A stretch of 64,000 nt of DNA from Geothrix paludis (GCF_022808815.1 NZ_JAKZLC010000001.1:248001-312000), one strand, 5' to 3'; positions 16,264-24,632 are shown, counted from the stretch's first letter. Made by a program: numbers and translations. The notes: a model not told the origin generated them from the letters alone.

Positions 16264-17925
16264 GGCCTGGGGGGCGCGGCGCTCCTGCTCCTGCCCGCGG
16301 TGATCGCCGTGGCGCAGGAGCCCGCGCCGGTGCTGGCGCAGGCCCGCACCCCCGAAGGGCGGGCCATCCTCCTCCGTCTTCAGTTCCGCAAGGGGCTGAG
16401 CGTCGAAGGGAAGGCCCTGCCGAAGGCCTTTCTGGCCAAGGGCGCGGACCCCACGGGCTGGGTGGCCTTCGAGGGGCTCAGCCCCCAGGGCAAGCGCTGG
16501 GCCCTGTCGGCGCTGTTCCCGGACGACCAGTGGCGGCAGGAGGAGGTGCGGCACACCGTCCGCCACCCCGAGGTGGAATCGGTCTGGACCCTGGCGGCCC
16601 TCTTCACCGGTCACGGCCAGAACTACGACCGGCTCATGGCCGAGAATCCCGACCTGCCGGAGAAGCTGCGGGAGGGCGACACTTGGCGCATCCCCCGCAA
16701 CCTGTTGTCGGCGGACCTCGGCGGCGCGGGCCGGGGCCCCGACCGGTCCCAGCCCGAGGACGAACTGGACGACGAGGCCCGCGTGGCGGCCTATCGCGCG
16801 CTGCTCTCCTTCGGCGAGGACGCCCAGGGCAAGTACGCCGCCTACCGCATGCGCAAGGGCGAGGCGCTGTATTCGAGTGTGGTCATCCGCTACACGGACC
16901 GCGTGGATCCCAAGGGCGTGAACGAACTGGCGGACCTCATCGCCAAACGCAGCGGCATCGCCGACGTGCGCGGCATCCAGCCCGGCCAGCTCGTCAAGAT
17001 TCCCGTGGCCTACCTGGCGGATCCCTTCCAGTCCGAAGGCAGCTCGGGTCTGGCGGAAGAACGCGAGGTCCGCGCCGAGGTGCGCCGCACGGCCCGCGTG
17101 GAGGCTGGTCCCAAGCTCAAGGGCGTGCGGATCATCCTGGACGCCGGCCACGGCGGCGTAGACCCCGGCGCCCGGGCAAACGGTCTGTGGGAATCGGACT
17201 TCGTCTACGACATCACCATGCGAGTGCGCCGGCTCCTGGAGCAGGAGACCGAGGCCCAGGTGAGCAGCACCATCCGCTACCCCGGCCTGGGTTTCAGGAG
17301 CCGCGAAACGATCCGCACGCCCAGCCGCGCCGCGGAGATCCTCACCAGCCCGCCCTTCGCCGTGGATGGCGAAAGCCCGTCTGCGGTGAGCGTCCACCTG
17401 CGCTGGGTGCTGGCCAACGACCTCTTCGCGGACTTCCGGAGGACCCGGGGCGATGCCCAGAAGACGCTCTTCCTCAGCTTCCACGCGGACAGCCTGCACC
17501 CTTCGGCGCGGGGATCGATGATCTACGTGCCCGGGGCCGCCCTGGTGCCTTCGACCTTCGCCCTGGGCGGCGCCAAGACCGGCCGCGTGGCCGAGGCGAG
17601 GCGTTCCAGCCACGTGGCCTTCACGGGCCGGGAGAAGCTTCAGGGCGAGGCCCGGTCCCGCCAGTTCTCGGAGGCCCTCCTGACGGCCCTCCAGAAGGAC
17701 AGCATCCCCGTCCACGCCAACCGCCCCATCCGCAACGTTATCCACCGCGGCGGCGGCAAGTGGATCCCCGCCGTCATCCGCTACAGCACCGGCGCCACCA
17801 AGGCCCTCATCGAAGTGGCCAACCTCACCAACGAGGACGATGCCACCAACCTGCGCGACCCCGGCTTCCGCGAGCGCTACGCCGTGGCCGTAGTCAACGC
17901 GATCCGGGCGTACTACCGGAAGTAG
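16219..17925 (+). CDS. N-acetylmuramoyl-L-alanine amidase (Amidase_3) with LysM-like region
   Basis: About 568 aa if GTG 16219, overlapping the upstream stop, is the start; GTG 16243 and ATG 16255 are alternatives. A hydrophobic signal (LGGAALLLLPAVIAVAQ) precedes a periplasmic region with a LysM-like segment (about 210-265, GEALYSSVVIRYTD to IQPGQLVKIP), then the catalytic amidase_3 domain from about 300: VRIILDAGHGGVDPGARAN, the WESD Glu, LSFHADSL, and the C-terminal IEVANLTNEDD. These supply the zinc ligands and catalytic Glu. It cleaves the amide bond between MurNAc and the stem peptide in peptidoglycan. A 24-bp tandem repeat lies in the first codons. Confidence 0.88.
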   Translation: MSLRIPAGVSLRMPAGLGGAALLLLPAVIAVAQEPAPVLAQARTPEGRAILLRLQFRKGLSVEGKALPKAFLAKGADPTGWVAFEGLSPQGKRWALSALFPDDQWRQEEVRHTVRHPEVESVWTLAALFTGHGQNYDRLMAENPDLPEKLREGDTWRIPRNLLSADLGGAGRGPDRSQPEDELDDEARVAAYRALLSFGEDAQGKYAAYRMRKGEALYSSVVIRYTDRVDPKGVNELADLIAKRSGIADVRGIQPGQLVKIPVAYLADPFQSEGSSGLAEEREVRAEVRRTARVEAGPKLKGVRIILDAGHGGVDPGARANGLWESDFVYDITMRVRRLLEQETEAQVSSTIRYPGLGFRSRETIRTPSRAAEILTSPPFAVDGESPSAVSVHLRWVLANDLFADFRRTRGDAQKTLFLSFHADSLHPSARGSMIYVPGAALVPSTFALGGAKTGRVAEARRSSHVAFTGREKLQGEARSRQFSEALLTALQKDSIPVHANRPIRNVIHRGGGKWIPAVIRYSTGATKALIEVANLTNEDDATNLRDPGFRERYAVAVVNAIRAYYRK

Positions 17926-17936
17926 GGAGCCGGTGG

Positions 17937-17961
17937 CTGCGCAAAGGTGCCCTTTGCGCAG
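17937..17961 (+). other. Perfect 11-bp hairpin downstream of the amidase
   Basis: CTGCGCAAAGG (17937-17947), loop TGC, CCTTTGCGCAG (17951-17961), starting 12 nt after the amidase stop. There is no following T-run, so it is not a standard terminator; it may protect the upstream mRNA end or separate expression of the next gene. Confidence 0.7.
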
Positions 17962-17998
17962 GAGGGAAAAGACTCAGAATGGGGGCCGGAGGGATCGG

Positions 17999-18424
17999 AT
18001 GCGGTGGCTGATGGTGGCATTCCTCCTGCTGGCCGGTCTTGGTTGTCGGAAGCCGGAGGCCGTGGCGGCGCCGCAGGCGCGGCTCATCGTGCGGTTCCTG
18101 GACCGCGACGCGGTGCTGGACCTCGCCGCGGTGCCGGCCGAAGGCTCCTGGCGCGTGATGAACGCCGGGCAGTGGGAGCCCCTGGAAGTGCGCTGGAAGC
18201 CCGGCGCCCAGGGCGCCGCCCCGCGCATCGGCGCTGCCGTGGTGGGCCGCACGGCCCCCGACTGGGTGCTGCTGGAGGATCCCGCCCAGGACACCCACCG
18301 TGTCGTCATGCGCGGCCCCGGCCCCGAGGAGCTCCGCGAGCGGAACCAGCGCATGGATGACGACGACCGCGAAGCCCTGGCCTTCCTGGGCATCCTCTGG
18401 GCGCTGGGGTGGTCGAGGTGGTAG
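17999..18424 (+). CDS. Small secreted, possibly lipidated protein of unknown function
   Basis: 141 aa. MRWLMVAFLLLAGLGCRK is a signal peptide ending in a cysteine at residue 16; the residues before it (AGLG) are a weak lipobox, so lipidation is uncertain. The rest is predicted periplasmic with beta-strand-like stretches and an acidic C-terminal part (ERNQRMDDDDREALAF), ending in a hydrophobic LGILWALGWSRW. ATG 17999 is chosen because GGAGGG lies 5 nt upstream, even though the frame is open further back. Function not recognised. Confidence 0.65.
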   Translation: MRWLMVAFLLLAGLGCRKPEAVAAPQARLIVRFLDRDAVLDLAAVPAEGSWRVMNAGQWEPLEVRWKPGAQGAAPRIGAAVVGRTAPDWVLLEDPAQDTHRVVMRGPGPEELRERNQRMDDDDREALAFLGILWALGWSRW

Positions 18425-18499
18425 GAGGCGCCCTCGGGCTCCGCTAGAATGGCCCTTCCCAAGGCGGCCCTCCTGGCCCCTGGTGATTGAGAGGCGACC

Positions 18500-18997
18500 A
18501 TGACGACGACTCCCCTGGTGGGCATCCTGATGGGATCCAAGAACGACTGGGAGACCATGCAGCACACGGCGCTGACGCTCAAGGCGCTGGGGATCCCCTT
18601 CGAGGCCCATGTGGCCAGCGCGCACCGCACGCCGGAGAAGGTGGTCGAGTTCTGCAAGGGCGCCGAAGGCCGCGGCATGAAGGTGATCATCGCGGCGGCG
18701 GGCGGGGCAGCGCACCTGGCGGGCGTCTGCGCGAGCAAGACGCACCTGCCGGTGCTGGGCGTGCCCATGAAGGGCTGGGCCACGGAGGGCATGGACGCCT
18801 TGCTGTCCACGGCGCAGATGCCCGCGGGCATTCCGGTAGGTACTCTGGCCATCGGCAAGGCCGGCGCCATCAACGCCGCCCTGCTGGCCACCTCGATCCT
18901 GTCGCTTACGGATGCCGGCATCCGCGACCGCTACCTGGCCTATCGGAAGGCCCAGACCGAGAAGGCCTTGGCCGACGACGATCTCGTGATGCCCTGA
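18500..18997 (+). CDS. purE: N5-carboxyaminoimidazole ribonucleotide mutase PurE
   Basis: 165 aa, standard class I PurE length. It converts N5-CAIR to CAIR in purine synthesis. [14 protein letters not shown] (about 8-21) forms the phosphate loop, VASAHRTPE (about 38-46) carries the catalytic His, and [11 protein letters not shown] and LPVLGVPM complete the active site. purK is not adjacent. TAGAAT about 50 nt upstream could be a -10 box. Confidence 0.95.
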   Translation: MTTTPLVGILMGSKNDWETMQHTALTLKALGIPFEAHVASAHRTPEKVVEFCKGAEGRGMKVIIAAAGGAAHLAGVCASKTHLPVLGVPMKGWATEGMDALLSTAQMPAGIPVGTLAIGKAGAINAALLATSILSLTDAGIRDRYLAYRKAQTEKALADDDLVMP

Positions 18998-18998
18998 C

Positions 18999-19484
18999 AT
19001 GGACCGCGTCCACCTCATCACCCTGTCGGACCGCGCTTCGCGCGGAGAGTACCAGGATCAGTCGACACCGATGTTGACTTCCTGGCTCCAGGGACAAGGG
19101 GTGAAGGCGGTGACATCCTCGCTGATGCCCGACGATCCTGCGGCCTTGGAGGCGGACCTCCGGGCCGCGGTCGCCGCGGGTGCGCCCCTGGTGCTGACCT
19201 GCGGGGGCACGGGCTTCGGGCCCCGGGACACCACGCCCGAGGCCACGCGCCGGGTGATGGAGCGCGAGGCACCGGGCATCTGCGAGCTGATCCGCGCCAA
19301 AGGCGGCCACCCCCTGGCCTTCGCCAGCCGCGCGGTCTGCGGCATCGCGGGGCGGACGGTGATCCTCAATCTCTCCGGCCGTCCCGCGGCGGCCCTGGAG
19401 CAGATCCAGCTGGCCTGGCCCCTGCTCCTGCACGCGGTGTCCGTGCTGCGGAAGGAAGGCCCGGCCGGAGGGCCCTGCACGTGA
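18999..19484 (+). CDS. mog: Molybdopterin adenylyltransferase (MogA/MoaB family)
   Basis: 161 aa single MoCF-type domain. It adenylylates molybdopterin before molybdenum insertion. Key motifs: LITLSDRASRGEYQDQS near the N-terminus, the signature LTCGGTGFGPRDTTPEA (about 67-83) and NLSGRPAA near the C-terminus. It starts one base after purE ends and overlaps the next small gene by 4 bp. Other molybdenum cofactor genes are not in the window. Confidence 0.9.
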   Translation: MDRVHLITLSDRASRGEYQDQSTPMLTSWLQGQGVKAVTSSLMPDDPAALEADLRAAVAAGAPLVLTCGGTGFGPRDTTPEATRRVMEREAPGICELIRAKGGHPLAFASRAVCGIAGRTVILNLSGRPAAALEQIQLAWPLLLHAVSVLRKEGPAGGPCT

Positions 19485-19696
19485 AGGTCTGGGCCCGCAT
19501 CAACCACGTGGGCTGGGTGCACCTCTGGCGCACCCGCGAGGCTTTCGAGGAAGCCGAGCCCTCGGCCCACTTCCTCCACGGCAAGACGGACCCGCGCTGG
19601 GCGGAAGCCTCTCTCACCTCCGCGCAGCGACGGTCCCTGGAGGCCGGAGACCTGGTCGAGATCGAGGATCCGGGCTTCTTCAGCGACGAGGATTGA
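19481..19696 (+). CDS. Small conserved-looking protein coupled to mog
   Basis: 71 aa from GTG 19481, overlapping the mog stop by 4 bp. Soluble, acidic (VEIEDPGFFSDED C-terminus), rich in Trp, His and Arg at the start (WARINHVGWVHLWRTREAFE). I do not recognise a family. The overlap with mog is the only functional hint. Its stop abuts the stop of the leftward gene at 19697 with no gap. Confidence 0.6.
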   Translation: MKVWARINHVGWVHLWRTREAFEEAEPSAHFLHGKTDPRWAEASLTSAQRRSLEAGDLVEIEDPGFFSDED

Positions 19697-20437
19697 TCAG
19701 GGCGCAGGCGTGGCCACCACGGCTTCCAGCCGGTGGTACAGCGCCAGCAGGGAGCAGCTGAGCCAGAGGTTCATGGCGCCGCCCAGCAGGTTGAAGACCC
19801 AGAAGGCCGGATGCTTCAGGCGGAGCAGGGCCCCGGGGCCCAGGTCGGGGTCCGTGGGCGGCAGCAGGCGATCCAGAGCCCAGCCCGCGACGATCTGGTA
19901 GAGCAGGGCCACCAGCAGCAGGGCGAGCACCGCCTGGACGACCCGGGGCCAATGCCGCGCCATGGCGGCTTGGCTCCAGCGCAGGGCGGCCGGCACGGAA
20001 TCCCCGCGGAGCAGCATCCGCAGGGGCGCCCAGCCGAAGAGGGTGAGGATGAGGATGCCGGGCAGCAGGAAGCACAGCAGGCCCAGGCCGATGGCCACGC
20101 TCAGGCCGAGGCGGAGCAGGAAGGTGCGCAGCCAGCGGCCTTCGAAGGCGTCGTGCCAGCCGGCGCCGGGGTTGGCCGGATGGTCGCAGCGCTCCGCATC
20201 CAGTCGCGCGGTCAGCCTGGGGATGAAGTACATCTCCAACGGCAGCAGGCCGGCGAGGCCGAAGAGGGCCTGGACCGGCAGGCTGGGACCGGCGCCGGCC
20301 GCCAGTTCCAGGGCCGGCCCCAGCTGGGAGAGGCCCATGGCCAGCAGCGCCAGTCCCAGGCAGAGCAGGGGGTGGCGGCGGAGCAGGGCGAGGCCTTCGC
20401 CCAGGGCGCCGAGGTGGGATGGTGCAGGCGTGCGCAT
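19697..20437 (-). CDS. Integral membrane protein of unknown function
   Basis: 246 aa with five or six hydrophobic spans: about 24-44, 57-77, 109-136, 166-190 and 215-238. The hydrophilic parts are short, with a basic N-terminus. The overall plan resembles poorly characterised YciC/GlpQ-membrane-like domain proteins, but no diagnostic motif is visible. Divergent from yqgE with about 48 bp between starts. Confidence 0.6.
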   Translation of the reverse strand: MRTPAPSHLGALGEGLALLRRHPLLCLGLALLAMGLSQLGPALELAAGAGPSLPVQALFGLAGLLPLEMYFIPRLTARLDAERCDHPANPGAGWHDAFEGRWLRTFLLRLGLSVAIGLGLLCFLLPGILILTLFGWAPLRMLLRGDSVPAALRWSQAAMARHWPRVVQAVLALLLVALLYQIVAGWALDRLLPPTDPDLGPGALLRLKHPAFWVFNLLGGAMNLWLSCSLLALYHRLEAVVATPAP

Positions 20438-20485
20438 CCCTCCAGGCTATCCGGGCGCGCCCCGTGGGCTATCATTCTCGGCATC

Positions 20486-20998
20486 ATGACGCCTGAAGCC
20501 CCCTGCCTCCTGGTGGCCAGTCCTTCTCTCCTGGACCCCAACTTCCTGCACACGGTGGTGCTGGTGGTGGAACACGACGAGGAGGGCGCGCTGGGGATCA
20601 TCCTCAACCGGCCCCTGCCCCTCGCGCTGGCCCAGGTCGGCGAGGAGGACGGCCTGGCCTATGAAGGCTCCGAGGACGCCACCGCCTGGCGGGGCGGACC
20701 CGTGGATCCGCAGCGGGGCATCCTCCTGGTGCAGGGCGGCCTGCCGGCGGAGGAGGACACGGTGGTGGACCTCACCCATTTCGTGAGCCACCGCAAGGAC
20801 CTGCTGGAGTCTCTGCTGGCGGATCCATCGGCGCGCTACCGCCTCTTCCTGGGCTACTCCGGGTGGAGCCCGGGGCAGCTCGATCACGAATTGGAGGTGG
20901 GCGCATGGACGCGGCGTCCGGTGGTCTCCGAATGGCTCATGCATCCGGATCCCACGGGGCTCTGGCAGGTGGCCCTGGCCAGCGGCGCCAACGGCTGA
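20486..20998 (+). CDS. yqgE: YqgE/AlgH family protein (DUF179)
   Basis: 170 aa. The family pattern is clear: LLVASPSLLDPNFLHTVVLV (about 7-26), GALGIILNRPLPL (about 34-46), WRGGPVDPQRGILLV and YRLFLGYSGWSPGQLDHELE. The molecular function of the family is unsettled; AlgH influences alginate gene expression in Pseudomonas. TATCAT at 20470-20475 sits only 10 nt before the ATG and no ribosome site is visible, suggesting a very short leader. Confidence 0.9.
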   Translation: MTPEAPCLLVASPSLLDPNFLHTVVLVVEHDEEGALGIILNRPLPLALAQVGEEDGLAYEGSEDATAWRGGPVDPQRGILLVQGGLPAEEDTVVDLTHFVSHRKDLLESLLADPSARYRLFLGYSGWSPGQLDHELEVGAWTRRPVVSEWLMHPDPTGLWQVALASGANG

Positions 20999-21047
20999 GC
21001 GGGGCGCTTCTCGCCGTGGTCCCCGGAGGGCCGGGTTATACGTGTAT

Positions 21048-21089
21048 CAATTATTTTAATGATTGGCGCTCAATCCATTAAATGGATTG
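21048..21089. promoter_or_regulatory. Two related dyads upstream of amt-glnK
   Basis: CAATTAT-TTTA-ATGATTG (21048-21065, one mismatch) and CAATCCAT-TAA-ATGGATTG (21071-21089, perfect 8-bp arms) have centres about 24 bp apart, close to two helical turns. They lie in the most AT-rich stretch of the 157-bp gap, upstream of TAGACT (21099-21104), a plausible -10 box lacking a good -35. The second dyad would cover the -35 position. A regulator binding site is the likely reading. Confidence 0.5.
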
Positions 21090-21155
21090 ATTCAAAGGTA
21101 GACTTTCCATCTTCAATTTCACCGGCAGGCCCACCCCGCTTCCCCGGAGGAACCG

Positions 21156-22478
21156 ATGACCTGGATGCGATCCCTTTGTTTCGCCGCCATCCTGGGCGCG
21201 GGGCTCCCCCTGGCTGCCACGGGGACCGCCCCGGTGAACGACACGGGAACCACAGCGTGGATGCTGACCTCCACCACCCTGGTGCTGCTGATGGTGCCCG
21301 GGCTGGCCATGTTCTACGGCGGGCTGGTCCGCACCAAGAACGTGCTGGGGACGATGATGCATTCGTTCTCGGCCATGGCCGTGGTGGGCGTGCTCTGGAC
21401 GGTGGTGGGCTACGCGCTGAGCTTCGGCCCCAACGCCCTCGGCGGCCTGGTGGGCTGGAGCCGGGACCTGGTGCTCCTGCGCGGCATCGATCACACCATC
21501 CTGCCGGCCGGCGTTCCCGAGTACGCCTTCGCCATGTTCCAGGGCAAGTTCGCCATCATCACGCCGGCCCTGATCGCCGGAGCCGTGGCCGAGCGCATCT
21601 CCTTCCGGGGCTGGGTCTCCTTCATCACGCTCTGGGTGCTGTTCGTCTATTGCCCGCTCTGCCACTGGGTGTGGGCCTCGGACGGCTACTTCTTCAACCT
21701 CGGCGCCAAGGGGGCCATCGACTTCGCCGGCGGCACCGTGGTGCACATCTCCTCGGGCGTGGCCGGACTGGCCCTGGCCCTCTTCCTGGGGGCCCGCCAC
21801 GGCTATCCCAAGACCGCCATGGCCCCGAACAACCTGACCTTCACCCTCATCGGCGCGGGGCTGCTGTGGGTGGGCTGGTTCGGCTTCAACGCGGGCTCGT
21901 CCATCGCTTCGAACCTGGAGACCGCCCGGGCGCTCACGGTCACCCAGGTGGCCGCGGCCGCGGGCGCCCTCACCTGGGTGCTCATCGAGATCATCCGCGA
22001 GGACAAGCCCACCAGCCTGGGCATGGCCTCGGGCATCCTGGCGGGTCTGGTGGTCATCACGCCGGCCGCGGGGGTGGTCCAGGTGGGCGGGGCCCTCGCC
22101 ATGGGCGCCATCGCCTCCTGCACCTGCTACGGCATGATCATGCTGAAGAACCGCCTGGGCTACGACGACTCCCTGGACGCCTTCGGCATCCACGGCACCG
22201 GCGGCATCGTCGGGGCCCTGGGCCTCACTTTCTTCATCCGCGGCTCCTGGTGGGCCGAGGCTGCGGCCAGGCACCCCGGCTGGGGCCTGCTCTCCCAGTT
22301 GAAGGTCCAGGCCTTCGCGGTGGCTACCACCATTGTCTTCTCCGTGGCCATGACGCTGCTCATCGCCTGGCTGGTGGAGAAGGTGGTCGGTTTCCGCGTG
22401 GCCGAGGGCGTGGAGAAGACCGGCCTCGACCATGAGATCCACGGCGAGCGCGCCTACGGCTTGAACAACCTGAATTAG
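21156..22478 (+). CDS. amtB: Ammonium transporter Amt
   Basis: 440 aa, 11-span inner-membrane Amt/MEP/Rh channel. An N-terminal signal-like segment ends near ATGTAP, as in AmtB. Motifs: TTLVLLMVPGLAMFYGGLVR, GAVAERISFRGWV, the first pore His in CPLCHWVW, the second in DAFGIHGTGGIVG, and FNAGSSIASN. It takes up ammonium and is plugged by a P-II trimer, whose gene follows after 9 nt, the standard amt-glnK pair. Confidence 0.96.
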   Translation: MTWMRSLCFAAILGAGLPLAATGTAPVNDTGTTAWMLTSTTLVLLMVPGLAMFYGGLVRTKNVLGTMMHSFSAMAVVGVLWTVVGYALSFGPNALGGLVGWSRDLVLLRGIDHTILPAGVPEYAFAMFQGKFAIITPALIAGAVAERISFRGWVSFITLWVLFVYCPLCHWVWASDGYFFNLGAKGAIDFAGGTVVHISSGVAGLALALFLGARHGYPKTAMAPNNLTFTLIGAGLLWVGWFGFNAGSSIASNLETARALTVTQVAAAAGALTWVLIEIIREDKPTSLGMASGILAGLVVITPAAGVVQVGGALAMGAIASCTCYGMIMLKNRLGYDDSLDAFGIHGTGGIVGALGLTFFIRGSWWAEAAARHPGWGLLSQLKVQAFAVATTIVFSVAMTLLIAWLVEKVVGFRVAEGVEKTGLDHEIHGERAYGLNNLN

Positions 22479-22487
22479 GAGGCTCTG

Positions 22488-22829
22488 ATGAAGCTCATCA
22501 CCGCCATCATCCCCGAGGAGAAGCTCGACGAGGTCCGCGAGGCCCTCATCGAGGCCGAGATCGAACGCATCACCGTCTCCCGCGTCAGCGGCCACGGCCG
22601 GCAGCAGGAGATCATGGTCCAGCGCGGCAAGAAGATCGTGCCCAACCTGATCCCCAAGGTCCAGATCACCATCGCCTGCAACGACGAGTTCGAGGACATC
22701 ACCGTGGACACCATCATCCGCACGGCCCGCCATGGGGCGGGCGCGGTGGGCGACGGCAAGATCTTCGTCCAGGACCTGAAGGAGTGCATCCGCATCCGCA
22801 CCGGCGAGCGGGGCGGCCAGGCCATCTGA
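22488..22829 (+). CDS. glnK: P-II family nitrogen regulator (GlnK-like, atypical T-loop)
   Basis: 113 aa P-II protein. MKLITAIIPEEKLDEVREAL and the nucleotide-site signature TARHGAGAVGDGKIFV are classical, and ECIRIRTGERG closes the C-terminus. The T-loop GHGRQQEIMVQRGKKIVPNL is one residue shorter than in GlnB/GlnK. At the position of the uridylylated Tyr51, six before the conserved Pro57, it has Ile, and no Tyr is nearby. It therefore probably responds only to ATP/ADP/2-oxoglutarate. It should regulate the adjacent Amt channel. Confidence 0.9.
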   Translation: MKLITAIIPEEKLDEVREALIEAEIERITVSRVSGHGRQQEIMVQRGKKIVPNLIPKVQITIACNDEFEDITVDTIIRTARHGAGAVGDGKIFVQDLKECIRIRTGERGGQAI

Positions 22830-22858
22830 ATCCCTGGCTTCCGGGCTAGGCTTTCTGC

Positions 22859-24268
22859 ATGCGCAGCATCGTCTGGTTCCGGGGCAAGGACCTCCGCGTG
22901 GCGGACCACGGGCCGCTCGCGTCGGCCGCCGCCGTAGGCGAGGTGATCCCGCTCTTCGTGCTGGATCCCTTCTTCTTCGCGCCGGAGCGGGCCCAGGGCC
23001 TGCCCCATCGCATGCAGTTCCTGCTGGCGTCGCTGGTGTCCCTGGAGGCCAACCTGGCGCACCTGGGATCGCGCCTGCTGGTGGTGCCGGGCCGCAGCGT
23101 GGAGGTGCTGCCCCGCCTGGCTGCGGCCTGGAAAGCGGACCAGGTGCTGGCCCACCGCTGGGTGGAGCCCTTCGCGCGGGAGCGCGACCGCCGGGTGGAT
23201 GAGGCCCTGGCCCGCGCGGGCATCGCCTTCCGCCTGTTCGAAGGCGAAACGCTGCTGCCGCCAGGCTCGGTGCGGAACGGGCAGGGCGGCATGTTCCGAG
23301 TGTTCACGCCCTTCGCCCGGGCCTGCGGCGCGAAGCTGGACCTGGAACCGGCGCTGCCGGCCCCGCGGTCGCTCCCGCCGGTTCCCGGGGACATCCGGGC
23401 TGACACGGTGCCGATCCCTTCGCCGCAGGCCCTGGGGCTCGCACCCAATCCCCGCCTCCAGGCCGGCGGGGAGCGGGCGGCCCACCAGCGCCTGAAAGCC
23501 TTCCTGGAAGCGGCTCTGGCGGACTACGGGGTGGGCCGGGACCGCATGGACCTGCCCGGCACCTCTCGGCTCAGCGCCGATCTGAAGTTCGGCACCCTGT
23601 CCGTGCGTGCGCTCTGGCAGGCCGTGGCGGCAGCCGGAGCAGGGGAGTCCGGGCGCCGCTACCTCAACGAGCTGCTCTGGCGCGAGTTCAGCCACCACCT
23701 TCTGTGGGAGTGGCCGGAGGTGCTGGAGCGCCCTTTCCGTCCCGCGTTCGAGGGCTTTCCCTGGCGCGAGGACGAGGCCGCCTGGGAGGCCTGGACGGAG
23801 GGCCGCACGGGCTATCCGGTGGTGGACGCGGCGGCCCGGCAACTGAAGTCCGAAGGCTTCGTCCACAACCGTGCGCGAATGGTGGCCGCGAGCTTCCTCA
23901 CGAAGCACCTGCTCCTCGACTACCGGCCCGGCGAGGCCCACTACCTTCGCTGGCTCACGGATGGCGACTGGGCCGCGAACAACGCGGGCTGGCAGTGGTG
24001 CGCCGGCTGCGGCTGCGACGCCCAGCCCTGGTTCCGCATCTTCAACCCCACCTCGCAGGGACTGAAGTTCGATCCGGAGGGCGCCTACGTCAGACGCTGG
24101 GTTCCGGAGCTGGCCGACTGCCCCACCGCCTTCATACATGAGCCCTGGAAGGCGCCGCAGGCAGTCCGCCAGCGCCTCGACTACCCCGAACCCATCGTGG
24201 ACCACGCCTTCGCCCGGGAGCGGTTCCTGGCCACCGCGAAAGGGCATCTGGGGCCTGGGGCGCCCTGA
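22859..24268 (+). CDS. phrB: Deoxyribodipyrimidine photo-lyase (cryptochrome/photolyase family)
   Basis: 469 aa. It uses blue light and FAD to split cyclobutane pyrimidine dimers. The N-terminal antenna domain starts SIVWFRGKDLRVADHGPL. The FAD-binding C-domain has RYLNELLWREFSHHLLWEWP, then TGYPVVDAAARQLKSEGFVH, NRARMVAASFLTKHLLLDYR and DWAANNAGWQWCAGCG, with the Trp chain positions kept. The family usually has NNGGWQW; here it is NNAGWQW followed by a Cys pair. TAGGCT (22847-22852) ends 6 nt before the ATG, with no ribosome site. Confidence 0.92.
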   Translation: MRSIVWFRGKDLRVADHGPLASAAAVGEVIPLFVLDPFFFAPERAQGLPHRMQFLLASLVSLEANLAHLGSRLLVVPGRSVEVLPRLAAAWKADQVLAHRWVEPFARERDRRVDEALARAGIAFRLFEGETLLPPGSVRNGQGGMFRVFTPFARACGAKLDLEPALPAPRSLPPVPGDIRADTVPIPSPQALGLAPNPRLQAGGERAAHQRLKAFLEAALADYGVGRDRMDLPGTSRLSADLKFGTLSVRALWQAVAAAGAGESGRRYLNELLWREFSHHLLWEWPEVLERPFRPAFEGFPWREDEAAWEAWTEGRTGYPVVDAAARQLKSEGFVHNRARMVAASFLTKHLLLDYRPGEAHYLRWLTDGDWAANNAGWQWCAGCGCDAQPWFRIFNPTSQGLKFDPEGAYVRRWVPELADCPTAFIHEPWKAPQAVRQRLDYPEPIVDHAFARERFLATAKGHLGPGAP

Positions 24269-24327
24269 TAGAGTGGAGGCAGCGGTCCACCGCTATCCCT
24301 TCTGCTTTATTGACTTATGGGTATCCG

Positions 24328-24609
24328 ATGCACACCATCCGATTCGACGGCAAGAAACCCGGCAGCGCCGAGTGCGAGCAGGAGACCGCCCTGCTGGCGG
24401 CCAGCACCCGGGCCGGCGTGCCCCTGAACCACCGCTGCGGCGGCCACGCTCGCTGCGGCACCTGCCTCGTCACCGTCGTCGAGGGTGCGGAGCACCTGAG
24501 CGAGAAGGGCACCGCCGAGACCCGCGTGCTCGAAGTCCTCAAGGCCGGCCCCGACCAGCGCCTCGCCTGCCAGGCCTGGGCCCGGGGCGATGTCTCCGTG
24601 AAGTACTGA
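24328..24609 (+). CDS. 2Fe-2S ferredoxin
   Basis: 93 aa plant/adrenodoxin-type fold: beta-start HTIRFDG, then the cluster ligands in CGGHARCGTC (C-x5-C-x2-C) and a fourth Cys in QRLACQAWARGD near the end. It carries one [2Fe-2S] cluster and transfers electrons to an unidentified partner. ATG 24328 is preferred over an upstream TTG at 24310, as it begins the fold directly. Single-gene unit after the photolyase. Confidence 0.85.
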   Translation: MHTIRFDGKKPGSAECEQETALLAASTRAGVPLNHRCGGHARCGTCLVTVVEGAEHLSEKGTAETRVLEVLKAGPDQRLACQAWARGDVSVKY

Positions 24610-24632
24610 CCCGGATCGTTTTCGAAAAGCAG

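Noticed and set aside
16074-18011. 645-residue frame over the amidase
   Set aside because: Arg/Pro/Gly-rich translation in the alternate frame of a well-supported amidase.
21000-21155. Sigma54 promoter before amt
   Set aside because: Looked for the GG-N10-GC core with flanking TGGCAC/TTGC; none found at a suitable place.
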